Below, one piece after another: positions 26,443-35,841 of a DNA stretch of 64,000 nucleotides (within the stretch, counting starts at the first letter, position 1; every line of letters begins with the position of its first letter). Below the pieces are notes generated by a model. That model was not told the origin of the DNA. It ran no database searches and saw only the letters and a program-made list of their open reading frames with translations. This stretch comes from an uncultured Victivallales bacterium (GTDB lineage: Bacteria; Verrucomicrobiota; Lentisphaeria; Victivallales; UBA1829): the NCBI GenBank assembly GCA_934644965.1, contig CAKUDG010000007.1, forward strand, positions 1 through 64,000, read 5' to 3'. Both the position numbers and the translations under genes were made by a program.

Positions 26443-27963
26443 ATGGACGATCAAGGAATCATGAACAGGAATCCGGGAGAAGGCAAAGAGAAAGGAAAAG
26501 GGGAAGGGAATCAGGCGCTTCCCGATTCTCTGCATTTTGTCGGTGTCGGAGGCATTGGAATGAGCGGTCTGGCCCAGATGGCGCGCTTTCTCGGCTGTGC
26601 TGTTTCCGGGAGCGACCGTGCGCTGGAGAGTCCGGAAAACGCGGCGATTTTCAGTGCTCTACGCGCCTGCGGAGTGACGCTGTATCCTCAGGACGGTTCC
26701 TTCTGTCGGGAAAAGATTCCCGGGGCTCTTGTCTATTCCAGCGCGATTGAGGAGGACAATCCGGATTTTCTCAGCGCCGCGCCTGTAGGAATCAGGCGGC
26801 TTCACCGTTCGGAAGCGCTTTCTCTCTGTATGGGGGCGCTGGGAGAAGAGCGTCCGGTGTTTGCTGTCAGCGGGACCTGCGGGAAGACGACCGTTAGCGC
26901 CTGGCTCGGCGAGGCCATGGAGAATCTGGGCGTTTCGCCCGGATTTCTCTGCGGCGGGCTGCTGAACGCGTTTGCATCGGCGGAGACGGCTGGGAATTTC
27001 CGCGCCGGCGGCCCCCATGGACCTTTCGTCATCGAAGCAGATGAGAGCGACAAGAGTCTCCTGAACTATACCGCAGACCGATCCCTGGTGCTGAATATTG
27101 GCACGGATCATTATTCAAAAGAGGAACTTGCGCGTGTTTTCCGTGAATTCGTGCGGAAAACGCGGGATTTTTCCGTGATGGAGGATGCGGCGTTTCTGGC
27201 TTCCGGGGGAGCGGAGGAGTTCGGAAAGGAAGAAAGGATTGTTCTTTTCAGCGGAGATGAATCGTCTCCGGAACGTCTCAGCGGGCGGAGGGTTCTGAAA
27301 CTGGACAGCTACCGCGTGTCCAGCGGGGCGTCCTGGTGTTCCTTTGACGGAATGCCTGAAATCCGTCTTCCCCTTCCGGGCCGTCACAATGCCGTGAATG
27401 CTCTAGCCGTCTACGCCTCTCTTCTGGAATCGGGTTTTTCCGCGAGGACCGCATGTGAGGCGCTTTCTTCCTTCCGCGGGGTGTGGCGCAGATTCGATTA
27501 TGCGGGCAGGACCTCCCGCGGGGCGGCGGTCTATGACGACTATGCGCACAATGTGGAAAAGATCCTTTCCTGTCTGAACGCCGCCAGAGAAATCACGCAT
27601 GGAAGAATCCTTGCGCTGTTCCAGCCCCACGGATTCGGCCCCTTGAAATTCATGAGGGAGGAATTGTTCCTCGGCTTGGAAAAGACTCTCCGGAAGGACG
27701 ACGTTTTCGGATTCCTTCCGGTCTATTATGCCGGAGGAACCGCCAGTTTCACTCCGACCTCGGAAGAAGTCTCCGGAGAATACCGCGAGCGTTCCGGAGC
27801 CCCTCTGCGCTATCCGTTCTTTCCCTCCCGCGAAGCGGCGGAAGCCTTCACGGAAAAATGGGCTGAAGCTGCTGACACGGTTCTGGTCATGGGGGCGAGA
27901 GACAATTCCCTTTCGGACTGGAGCCGGGTACTCGGAGGAAAAAATGAGTCTCTGAAGCTCTGA
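26443..27963 (+). CDS. MurC-like Mur ligase with altered active-site motifs
   Basis: A 506-residue ATP-dependent amide ligase of the Mur family, closest to MurC/Mpl. The N-terminal UDP-sugar domain shows FVGVGGIGMSGLAQ, then a central ATPase and a C-terminal domain with the MurC-type GVWRRFDY. Two signatures differ from what MurC and Mpl carry: the P-loop reads GTCGKTT (residues 144-150) in place of GTHGKTT, and the adenine/lid motif reads DDYAHNVEKI in place of DDYxHHPTEI. It is not in a dcw cluster. It may be a peptidoglycan-recycling or second MurC paralogue. GGGG lies six bases before ATG 26443; upstream ATG 26416 lacks a ribosome site. Confidence 0.8.
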   Translation: MDDQGIMNRNPGEGKEKGKGEGNQALPDSLHFVGVGGIGMSGLAQMARFLGCAVSGSDRALESPENAAIFSALRACGVTLYPQDGSFCREKIPGALVYSSAIEEDNPDFLSAAPVGIRRLHRSEALSLCMGALGEERPVFAVSGTCGKTTVSAWLGEAMENLGVSPGFLCGGLLNAFASAETAGNFRAGGPHGPFVIEADESDKSLLNYTADRSLVLNIGTDHYSKEELARVFREFVRKTRDFSVMEDAAFLASGGAEEFGKEERIVLFSGDESSPERLSGRRVLKLDSYRVSSGASWCSFDGMPEIRLPLPGRHNAVNALAVYASLLESGFSARTACEALSSFRGVWRRFDYAGRTSRGAAVYDDYAHNVEKILSCLNAAREITHGRILALFQPHGFGPLKFMREELFLGLEKTLRKDDVFGFLPVYYAGGTASFTPTSEEVSGEYRERSGAPLRYPFFPSREAAEAFTEKWAEAADTVLVMGARDNSLSDWSRVLGGKNESLKL

Positions 27964-28591
27964 AGCATTGTTTTACAAACTGAATTTTCTCCTACCTTCA
28001 TTCCCATGCTTCCTGCAGTGAAGAAGGAAAAACCCTGTGTGCGGAATGAAAATCCAGGAATTTTCTGGATTTTCTGGACTCCTTTCCCGTTTCTCCTCCC
28101 CGTTCTTTCTTTTTTGTGTAGGAATCCCCCTTGGGGAAATGGAAGGAAGGGAATCACAGGAAGGCCCGAAAGAATTTTTCTCCCGGAAAAAAGAGGGGAG
28201 AAAAACCGTTCTCCTGATCCGTTCCCGTACCCGGGAATGTTGAAAAAGATCTGCCGCAGAGACTTGAAAAATCGATACATTGTGTTACAATTTATCCTGA
28301 GGGAATATGGAGAAATTTGCCGGATAATTTTGCAAAAGACTTGTTCCAAGGGATTTATATATTTTTTCTTCAAGTCCTGATTCCGCTTTTTTTCATCTGA
28401 CATATTTCCGGAGGAAAGATGGTTTTGATGAAGGCATTTGTTCCTTTTGCGCGGAAGGCTTCTGAAAAAAAAAGATGTTTTTTCCCGGGACGAGCTCTTT
28501 CCCGGGGCACCCCTCCGGAACGGTGCCGCTCTTTTGAAGCAGTGAAAATTACAATATTTGAATATAGACAGATATTACGGGAGACCATTAG
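27964..28591. other. long leader region of the TPR-Exb operon
   Basis: No protein or known RNA was recognised in these 628 bp. A/T-rich sequence after 28200 contains a good promoter (28264-28291) about 300 bp before the first gene, so the mRNA would have a long 5' leader. Confidence 0.5.
28264..28291 (+). promoter_or_regulatory. putative TPR-Exb operon promoter
   Basis: TTGAAA (28264-28269) and TACAAT (28286-28291) are spaced 16 bp in A/T-rich DNA. The predicted start gives a leader of about 290 bases before the TPR gene. Confidence 0.5.
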
Positions 28592-31500
28592 ATGAAAATG
28601 CGCAGCAAAGTTTTCGGCGCAGCCGCGCTGGCCCTGTCATCGGGTGTTGTTTGCAGTCTCATGGCATCGGAACGCGACGTCCGTTTTTCGAAGCTGCTGA
28701 ACGAAATGGAACTTTACAACTATTCCGCCTACTTTCTGGAGAAGCAGATTGCGGGGAAGCCGGAGGATGTGGACCGTCTCTCCGTCCAGCTTGCGGAAAC
28801 CTACATTCAGCAGAACAAGCCGGATGATGCGCTGAAGATCATCAATTCCATTCCGTCGACGAGCCCGTATTATGTGGAGGCGCAGGCCGCTCTCGGGAAA
28901 TATCTGATCCGGATAGGGAAATACAAGGAATCGGTTCTTCCGCTTGGGAAAGTGTTTGAATACTGCAAGCTCAACAAGGATGTTCCTCAGGATCTGAAGG
29001 TCTGCACGAGTTATCTTCTGGCCGCATACAAGGAACTGGGCATGGTCAAGGAGATGGAGGAAGTGCAGCAGTTCCTTTACGGAGGACTTCCGGAGCGGGA
29101 CCGGAATTATTACAAGGCCCTTTCAGATCTGGATTCCGCTGAATCCCTGAAGGAGGCAGAGCAGAAGAACGGGAAGGATGCCGAGTTCAATGCTGCGTGC
29201 GAAGCCTTTGAAAAGGTGCTGAACCCTTGTCTGGAAAAGAGTTCGGATGAGAATCTGAACAAGACCATCAAAAATCAGTGGACGCAAATCAAGGCGATCT
29301 ACAATAATGCGCAGAAGGTTACCGACAAGCAGAAAATGAATTCATCGAATCAGATGAAGAAGATGTGGGCTCCGCTGTCGAAGAGTTTAGCGACGTTGCA
29401 GACCAAAGTCAGCGATGCGTCGCTGAGAACCAGTTTAAATACGGGGAAGAACGATCTGAACAAGTATCTGACGGGTACGCTCTGCCCCCGCTGGGAGCGG
29501 ATGGCGCTTTTTGTGGATCGGAATACTCTGGATTCGACAAAGCAGAAGACTCTTTACACGCTGGATGCGAAAGACTGGCGTTCGGTTGTTTACAGTACGA
29601 TCAGCTCTCTGGAGAACATTCAGTGGGGCGGACAGGATGTCACGACGGCGCTGGCATGCACCGCGACTGCCAAAGCCTATATTATTCTTGACCTGTATGA
29701 CGACGCATTGAAGGAACTGGCCAAGAACCGCGATCTTTTCAAAGCCTGCGACGAATCGTTTGCCGAAAGCAAAGAGCTTCAGAACTCCCCTGGCGCGCAG
29801 GCGAAATACTGGGAAGCCCGGGCCTATTACGCGAAATCCCAGGCCATTACCGACGAGGCGGAAAGCCTGAAGGCCCTGAAGGGCGCGTTTGTGAATTACG
29901 GACGCCTGCTCAAGAATTATGTGGGATATCCGGACGGAGCCAGAGCGTATTCGGAATTTGTCCGGGTCGCGGACGAACTGGCGCAGAGAGCGCCTGAGCT
30001 GGCGGATACGGTGGAAGCGGAAAAATCGAAGGTTCCCATTCCTTCCGGTTCGTCCGGAGACGCGGGCGAGGAAGAAGTCATGGAGGAACTGGTCTCCCCG
30101 CAGGTGGAACAGGACTACAAAGCCAAGAAATACAGCGAGGTGGTGGAGGCACTTATGCCGATTTTGCGGGAGAAAAGGAACAGTTCCAGTCTGCCTCCAC
30201 TTCTGGAAAAACTGGTCGTTTCAATGGCAATGCTGCCGGACCGGAATCTGGAAACACTTGCGCTTTGCGGGTACATGGCGGACAAATTCCCGAAATCCGA
30301 ATACACTCCCGTCGTTCTTCTTCTGGCAGGGAATGCCATTTGGAACAGGAAAACGACAGAGAATAAGAACGACGCCATCATTATTTATGAAAAATTTCTG
30401 GAGACGGATATTGCCAATCAGTATGCCGCGAACGTGGCGATGCGCGTGGCTCAGGAATATTACAACCGTGCGGTTCTTCTCGGGCAGGAAGCCAACAAAC
30501 TGCCTTCCGGAGATGAAAAAGCGGAAATGAACAAACGCGTTCTTGCCCTTTTCGCCCAGGCAGCAGAGGCGTTCCAGCGCGTAATCGACAATTTCAGCTT
30601 CAACAAGGTTCTGGCGGAGAACGCCTATCTGTATCTTGCCATGGCATATAATTCCATGGAAAATTATCTGGAAGCGGCGAGGACGTATCGCCTTTACTGC
30701 GAGGAGAAGCCTGAGAAGCCGGAGAACATGCTGACTGCAAAACTCAGCATTTCGGACAATTTGTACAAGGCCGCCGTCGAATTGGAGAAACAGTCCCGTC
30801 TTGTGAGAGAAGCCGCCTACGCGATTCCGGAAAAGGCCGCCGCGCCTGCCGCGCCTGTGAAGACGGCTGAGGAAAACAAGGAAGACGGGAAGCAGTTGGC
30901 CGGGGAAGCAGCCGCAAGTGGGCAGGATTCTTCTGAAGGAGCCTCCGACGCGAAAGAAGCGGAATCCTCAGGAGAAAAAGCTTCCTCCGGAGCCGCCGCG
31001 GCTGCTGCTGATGCCGCCGTTGCTGCTGATGCCGCCGGGTCGGCAGACACGGAGAAAGAATCGTCCACAGAGGAAACGACGGCTGACGCTGCATCCGGGA
31101 GCGATTCCGGAGAAGGGGATAACGCAGGCGGAGAAAGCGTTGTCGGCGAAGAAGTGGTGGTTCATGATATCAATACCCGCGAAGGGAAACTGCAGCAGGC
31201 GGAAGCAATGCTGCGCGAATCCGTGGAACTGTACAAGGAAGGAGCGGAAAACATTCATGAACTGATCAAATGGCTTTCTCCAGGAGGGACTTATGCCTCT
31301 GTGGCGCAGAGCAGTCATGCGCTCAAGATCCGTGAGGATGCGCTGAGTCTTCTTCCGTGGCTTCAGGACGGAGCGGGGAACAAGGCACAGGCCGCGGCTG
31401 ATTTCCAGGCCTTCATCAGTGCGTATCCGAAGAACAAGACTGTTCCGCAGTCGATGATGCGCATGGGCGTGATCTATACGGAACTGGGCGACAATCAGAA

Positions 31501-32458
31501 AGCCACGGAAGTTCTGGATCGTCTTTCCCGCGATTTCAAGGACACCCCGGAAGGGAAGAATGCGAAATTCTATCTTGCGCGGAGTCTGTACGGGAACGGG
31601 AACTTTGACACATCAATCGGGATTTTCCAGGAGATTTTCAATACGCCGGAGCTGAAGTCGAATCTTTCAACGCAGAATCTACGCTGGATTGCCTCGAATC
31701 TTTACAACTGCGGAGGGCATCGCATTCCTGCGGGAGCGAAGGTGGCGCTGGAGGCGGCAAAAGTTCTGGTGGGCCAGCTGGAACAGCCTGTGCTGACGGA
31801 CTGGCTCAGCACCGAAACCGCCGCCCGGCTGAAGAACGATGCCGAGGAACGGGAAAAGACCCTTCTGATTCTGAAGGGGAAAGTTCTTCTGGATGCTGGG
31901 CTTGCGGCATATTACGCAGGGAACAGCGAGCCGCAGTCCCTGGCGTATTTCACGCAGGCGATAGAGCTTGACAAGAATACCCCGTATTTTTATGAGCTGT
32001 ATTTCGGACGTGCGGATACGCTGCTGAAAATGAAGAATTATGACAAGGCGAGACAGGATCTTGCCCAGGTGGCGCTCCGTGCGAACACCACGGGACAGTA
32101 TTCAAACTATTACAAGTCCCAGTGTCTGCTGGGCGACACGCATCTGGAGGAAAAGAACTACGCGAAGGCGTTTTCGGCCTTTAACATTGTTGCTGCGCCG
32201 TCATTTATGGCGGAGGAAACGCCGGAGACGGAATCGACTCTGAGCGAGGAGGAGAAACAGAAGGCTGCGGCGGATGCCCTTGCTGCGCGTGAATGGGTCG
32301 AGTATGCCATATACCGGACCGCCTACTGTGCGGCGTTGCTGAACCGGACTCAGGATCGGGATAAGATGGTCGACAAATACAAAAAGCATTTTGTCGGCGG
32401 GCGTTTTGAAAAGGATATAGAGAATCTTCCCGCCCCTGAAGCGGGAAACACCCCTTGA
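28592..32458 (+). CDS. large periplasmic TPR-repeat protein of the Exb operon
   Basis: A 1288-residue exported protein with a signal peptide (AAALALSSGVVCSLMAS) and many tetratricopeptide-type helical repeats. These lie through residues 30-760 and again about 870-1260, for example YLAMAYNSMENYLEAARTY and YLARSLYGNGNFDTSIGIF. Between them runs an acidic Ala/Ser/Glu-rich stretch of about 110 residues (about 750-860). It heads an operon with a second TPR protein, ExbB and two ExbD proteins, so it may receive force from, or scaffold, that motor in the periplasm. GGGAG lies about 9 bases before the ATG. The exact role is unknown. Confidence 0.85.
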   Translation: MKMRSKVFGAAALALSSGVVCSLMASERDVRFSKLLNEMELYNYSAYFLEKQIAGKPEDVDRLSVQLAETYIQQNKPDDALKIINSIPSTSPYYVEAQAALGKYLIRIGKYKESVLPLGKVFEYCKLNKDVPQDLKVCTSYLLAAYKELGMVKEMEEVQQFLYGGLPERDRNYYKALSDLDSAESLKEAEQKNGKDAEFNAACEAFEKVLNPCLEKSSDENLNKTIKNQWTQIKAIYNNAQKVTDKQKMNSSNQMKKMWAPLSKSLATLQTKVSDASLRTSLNTGKNDLNKYLTGTLCPRWERMALFVDRNTLDSTKQKTLYTLDAKDWRSVVYSTISSLENIQWGGQDVTTALACTATAKAYIILDLYDDALKELAKNRDLFKACDESFAESKELQNSPGAQAKYWEARAYYAKSQAITDEAESLKALKGAFVNYGRLLKNYVGYPDGARAYSEFVRVADELAQRAPELADTVEAEKSKVPIPSGSSGDAGEEEVMEELVSPQVEQDYKAKKYSEVVEALMPILREKRNSSSLPPLLEKLVVSMAMLPDRNLETLALCGYMADKFPKSEYTPVVLLLAGNAIWNRKTTENKNDAIIIYEKFLETDIANQYAANVAMRVAQEYYNRAVLLGQEANKLPSGDEKAEMNKRVLALFAQAAEAFQRVIDNFSFNKVLAENAYLYLAMAYNSMENYLEAARTYRLYCEEKPEKPENMLTAKLSISDNLYKAAVELEKQSRLVREAAYAIPEKAAAPAAPVKTAEENKEDGKQLAGEAAASGQDSSEGASDAKEAESSGEKASSGAAAAAADAAVAADAAGSADTEKESSTEETTADAASGSDSGEGDNAGGESVVGEEVVVHDINTREGKLQQAEAMLRESVELYKEGAENIHELIKWLSPGGTYASVAQSSHALKIREDALSLLPWLQDGAGNKAQAAADFQAFISAYPKNKTVPQSMMRMGVIYTELGDNQKATEVLDRLSRDFKDTPEGKNAKFYLARSLYGNGNFDTSIGIFQEIFNTPELKSNLSTQNLRWIASNLYNCGGHRIPAGAKVALEAAKVLVGQLEQPVLTDWLSTETAARLKNDAEEREKTLLILKGKVLLDAGLAAYYAGNSEPQSLAYFTQAIELDKNTPYFYELYFGRADTLLKMKNYDKARQDLAQVALRANTTGQYSNYYKSQCLLGDTHLEEKNYAKAFSAFNIVAAPSFMAEETPETESTLSEEEKQKAAADALAAREWVEYAIYRTAYCAALLNRTQDRDKMVDKYKKHFVGGRFEKDIENLPAPEAGNTP

Positions 32459-32507
32459 CGCAAAAAAGTTTTCAATATAGAAAAATACAATAACAGAGAG
32501 GCGAGAC

Positions 32508-33299
32508 ATGAATAAATTACTGACATGGACAGCGATTCTTTTCGTTGCTTCCTCAGCCGTTCTCCAGGGGCAGGACTGCATCATCAAGGAATCTTCCGGG
32601 AAAGAGAAGAAGGTGAGCCAGATCACGGTCCGGCAGAATGGAGATCTTGCGTTTGTGGAAAGCGGGTCCTCCCGGATTCAATCCATCATCAAGAGGGGTC
32701 GTTATGTATGGGCCTGGGTTCCGAAACCGAAGGAGATCATTGCGGCAGATGAACTGTTCAAAGCGGGGGAATATGCAAAAGCTGGCGATGCATACAAAAG
32801 CGCCCGTCCGAAATACAAGCTTGTGGGCTGGGATGTCTACTGTCTGCTGAAGCAGGCGGAGTCTCTGGTGAAGGAGGACAGGAAGTCGGATGCGGTGAAG
32901 CTGCTTTCTACGCTGGAGAATTACAAGCTGGTGAATCCGAAGATGGAACAGGATCTGATGGAGTCGTACCGTCTTCTGGCTTCGACCTACATAGATCTGG
33001 GAGAGACGGAGAAGGCCATCCCTGTTCTGGACAAGATGATTGCTTCGTCGGATGACGACATTGCATCGTATGCCTTTATCAAGAAGGGCGACGCCATTGC
33101 CAAGAAAGGCGATAAAATGGATGCGGTTCTGGCGTATTTCCAGGCCGCGCTGCTCTTCCCGAAGAGCAAGGAGCGCCCGGAAGCGCTGTTCAAATCGGCT
33201 CAGATGCTGAAAGAACTCAAAGATGCGCGGGCGGAGAAGTTTGTGGAGATGCTGAAGAAGGATTATCCTTCCGATCCTTATACAAAACAGTTGCAATAA
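32508..33299 (+). CDS. small periplasmic TPR protein of the Exb operon
   Basis: A 263-residue protein with a signal peptide (LLTWTAILFVASSAVLQGQ). An N-terminal segment of about 55 residues resembles a small beta domain (VSQITVRQNGDLAFV). TPR-type repeats then run from about 75 to the end (AADELFKAGEYAKAGDAYKS, IASYAFIKKGDAIAKKGDKM). Its size and place recall the CpoB/YbgF partner of Tol systems, though without clear homology. GAGGCGA precedes the ATG. It is in line with the upstream giant TPR gene and the downstream exbB. Confidence 0.82.
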   Translation: MNKLLTWTAILFVASSAVLQGQDCIIKESSGKEKKVSQITVRQNGDLAFVESGSSRIQSIIKRGRYVWAWVPKPKEIIAADELFKAGEYAKAGDAYKSARPKYKLVGWDVYCLLKQAESLVKEDRKSDAVKLLSTLENYKLVNPKMEQDLMESYRLLASTYIDLGETEKAIPVLDKMIASSDDDIASYAFIKKGDAIAKKGDKMDAVLAYFQAALLFPKSKERPEALFKSAQMLKELKDARAEKFVEMLKKDYPSDPYTKQLQ

Positions 33300-33377
33300 T
33301 GAATTTTTATGCTAAATTTTTTCCCGATATGGGGATTAAATGAGGAAAAATCATAAATAAAAAGGAATTTTCAAGAG

Positions 33378-34217
33378 ATGAAATTCGCAAAAATGCTGGG
33401 CCTTATTCTTCTTGCGGGAGCACTTGTTCTCGGATTCGGCGCTTTTTCCGCATCCGCATACGCTCAGGATGAAGATGTGTCGGTGACGGAAACCGTTGAC
33501 GTGGGAGAAGGCGGGGCTGAGGAGGGGGAAGGCGCTGCGGCCGAGCCGCAGGAACAGACCTTTCTGACAGTCGTTCTCGGAGGAACCTGGCTTGACAAGA
33601 CCATCTGGCTTCTGATTTTTGCGACGTCGTTTGCGACTGTGGCGTTGCTGATCGATGCCGGTATTTCGATCCGGATGAACAAGATCATGCCTCCGGAACT
33701 CGTTGAAGCGGTGAAGAATGCGCTGAACGAAGGAGATCTCGGAGCCGCGATCGAAGCGTGCGAAGCCACACCCGGGCCTCTCTCCAACATTCTGATGGCC
33801 GGATTCAACAATATTTCGGAAGGCTATGATGTGGTTGTGGACGCGGTTTCCGCCTCCGCCGATATTGAAACGGAAAAACTCATGCAGCGGGTCAACTACC
33901 TGAACCTCTGCGGAGCAATCGCCCCGATGCTCGGGCTTCAGGGTACGGTGACCGGTATGGTGAGCGCATTCTCCGCTCTGGGAAGCGCCACGGGAGCCGC
34001 GAAAGCCCAGATGCTGGCCATGTCCATTTCGACGGCTCTGTATACGACGGCAGTCGGTCTTGTGATTGCGATCCCTGCAGTTCTCGGCTACACCTTTGTG
34101 AAGAACAATGCGAGCAAGATCATCCTCACCATGGAGGCGCTGACCTATGACCTGATCAAGACTCTGAAAGGAGCCGAGGTTGTGGGAGACGAAGAGGAAG
34201 CAGCGGTCGAAGAATAA
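33378..34217 (+). CDS. exbB: MotA/TolQ/ExbB proton-channel protein
   Basis: A 279-residue inner-membrane motor subunit. After an N-terminal signal-like segment ending ASAYAQ and an acidic linker, three spans follow: DKTIWLLIFATSFATVALLI, the TolQ core LNLCGAIAPMLGLQGTVTGMV, and ALYTTAVGLVIAIPAVLGY. The GTVTGM and TTAVGL segments line the proton path in this family. The extra exported N-terminus is typical of Exb proteins in Bacteroidetes and PVC bacteria. The C-terminus is acidic (EEEAAVEE). It is followed by two exbD genes. Confidence 0.93.
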   Translation: MKFAKMLGLILLAGALVLGFGAFSASAYAQDEDVSVTETVDVGEGGAEEGEGAAAEPQEQTFLTVVLGGTWLDKTIWLLIFATSFATVALLIDAGISIRMNKIMPPELVEAVKNALNEGDLGAAIEACEATPGPLSNILMAGFNNISEGYDVVVDAVSASADIETEKLMQRVNYLNLCGAIAPMLGLQGTVTGMVSAFSALGSATGAAKAQMLAMSISTALYTTAVGLVIAIPAVLGYTFVKNNASKIILTMEALTYDLIKTLKGAEVVGDEEEAAVEE

Positions 34218-34257
34218 CACATGTGCCGCAGAAAAGCGCGCAGACAGGTGAAAAACT

Positions 34258-34683
34258 ATGGCAAGACCAAGAAAAGTAAAAATATCAGATGACATGGCGT
34301 CGACGCCGATCTCCTCCATGATCGACATTGTGTTCCTGCTGATTATTTTCTTTGTTGTGACCGCCGCCGTGGACAAGGATGTGGAAGATGAGGCCATCAA
34401 ACTCGTCAACGCCCCCCACGGCCGGCCCGTCCTCAAAAAAGATCCGAGAAGCGTGACAATCAATGTGCGGGAAGACGGAACCATGACCATCGGTCTGCAT
34501 CTGGTGACGGTATCGCAGATCAGCAACATCCTCCGTGAAATGTCGGTGAAATTCAACACCACCGACATCCCCGTGATCGTCCGCGGCGACAAGAACGTAC
34601 AGCATCATTACATTGAACAGGTCATGAACGCCGTCACGGATACGGGGCTTTATCGACTGAAGTTCAACGCAATGATCCAGTAG
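34258..34683 (+). CDS. exbD: ExbD/TolR biopolymer transport protein (first)
   Basis: A 141-residue single-span protein. A basic cytoplasmic N-terminus is followed by STPISSMIDIVFLLIIFFVV, which carries the essential membrane aspartate (Asp23), then a periplasmic ExbD domain ending DTGLYRLKFNAMIQ. It forms the proton-driven stator with ExbB. A second, different exbD follows after 21 bp, so the complex may be a hetero-dimer of ExbD chains. Confidence 0.93.
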   Translation: MARPRKVKISDDMASTPISSMIDIVFLLIIFFVVTAAVDKDVEDEAIKLVNAPHGRPVLKKDPRSVTINVREDGTMTIGLHLVTVSQISNILREMSVKFNTTDIPVIVRGDKNVQHHYIEQVMNAVTDTGLYRLKFNAMIQ

Positions 34684-34704
34684 TAAAAGGAGGAATGCTG
34701 CCCC

Positions 34705-35154
34705 ATGGCTAAAAAAAGAAGAAGGATGGCGCTCCCTGATCCGGAGACCCCCCTTTCCTCCATGATCGACGTGGTGTTTCTTCTGCTGATCTACTTCATC
34801 TCGACTCAGAAGGAGGTCATTGAAGATTCCTATCTTTCGGTGGACATGCCCAGCGGTTCCGCACCGTCCAACAATACACCGAATCCCAACCTCCTGAAAA
34901 TCGACGTGATGAAACTCCGGGAAAATTCCGATGATTATTATCATGTCAACGGGTTAAAGTATCATGTCAACGACCTCAGGGAATATCTTAGAAGCGTCGG
35001 CGACACGGACAAGAACACCACCGTGATCATCAACTGCGGCCCGAACGCAAAACACAGGAAGCTCATTGTACTGCTCGATATGTGCAATGAAATGGGATTG
35101 ACCAAAATTAACCTCATCAATGATTCGACTGTCCGTTTTGTCCCGGACCACTGA
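34705..35154 (+). CDS. exbD: ExbD/TolR biopolymer transport protein (second)
   Basis: A 149-residue paralogue of the preceding protein. The span TPLSSMIDVVFLLLIYFIS holds the motor aspartate (Asp21). The periplasmic domain differs: a polar linker (PSGSAPSNNTPNPN) and a C-terminal MGLTKINLINDS motif. AGGAGG lies about 10 bases before the ATG. It is the last gene of the operon, followed 200 bp later by a strong terminator. No TonB or TolA gene is adjacent. Confidence 0.93.
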   Translation: MAKKRRRMALPDPETPLSSMIDVVFLLLIYFISTQKEVIEDSYLSVDMPSGSAPSNNTPNPNLLKIDVMKLRENSDDYYHVNGLKYHVNDLREYLRSVGDTDKNTTVIINCGPNAKHRKLIVLLDMCNEMGLTKINLINDSTVRFVPDH

Positions 35155-35841
35155 GAAGAGTCTTTGCTTTCTTTCTCCGGCTCTTCCCGGAACTGAGCAG
35201 TCCGGTGAGGAATGATGCGGGGGGAGAAATGGTAATTTCCTGTTCTGTATCCTCTCCTTTCAGACCAGCTCCGGGGGGGGGGGCTCCCCCGGGCGGGAGG
35301 GGGAGAGAAAAGGGAAAGAAGGCGCAACCCGGCCGCCAGTTCGGTAAATCAAATCAAGATTCCGGAAGAATTTCCGGAATCTTTTTTTTGTTTTCAGTTT
35401 TGATTTTCCTGCTTTCTCTATTCCTGTTTTTCTGAGGTACTGAGAAAAAGCGAAAGGAAAAAAACACAGGCAGATGCTGTCGTCTTTTCCAGCGCCTTTT
35501 CCCATCTGTAAAGAAAGAGATGCGGAAGATATCCCAGGGAAGGAAATAACAAGATGGGAAGATCCATGCACGGGGGCATAGTGTTTTTTCCCCCCTTCGT
35601 AGGATGATGGGAAACGGAAGGGGACTTTTCTCGGTTCAGTCTCTGTTTTTTCAATTACATGGTCCCGCAGGAGGGTTTCAAGCGAGAGGGGAAAGGGAAA
35701 ATCACAGGAGAAGAGAGAAGAGGAGGGGACCGCATTTCCGGCTCTTCTCTGCTGCAGAGAGAAAAGAAAGAAGAGCAGGAGAGAGTGTGTGTGAGATCGA
35801 GGGAATTCCTTCCGAGAGAGAAGAAGAAGGAGGGAGGATAT
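35155..35841. other. spacer after the Exb operon with G-run and terminator
   Basis: It holds the terminator at 35356-35389 and an 11-base run of G at about 35273-35283 followed by C5 and more G runs. The rest is purine-rich with motif-free open frames. No gene is supported. Confidence 0.5.
35356..35389 (+). terminator. rho-independent terminator of TPR-Exb operon
   Basis: A perfect 12-bp stem AAGATTCCGGAA (35356-35367) / TTCCGGAATCTT (35372-35383) with a GAAT loop runs directly into T residues (to 35389). It is the clearest terminator in the window and closes the Exb operon. Confidence 0.93.

Noticed and set aside
27964..28591. Long leader before the TPR-Exb operon considered as SRP RNA, RNase P RNA or a riboswitch
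   Set aside because: None of the conserved cores of these RNAs could be found by eye.
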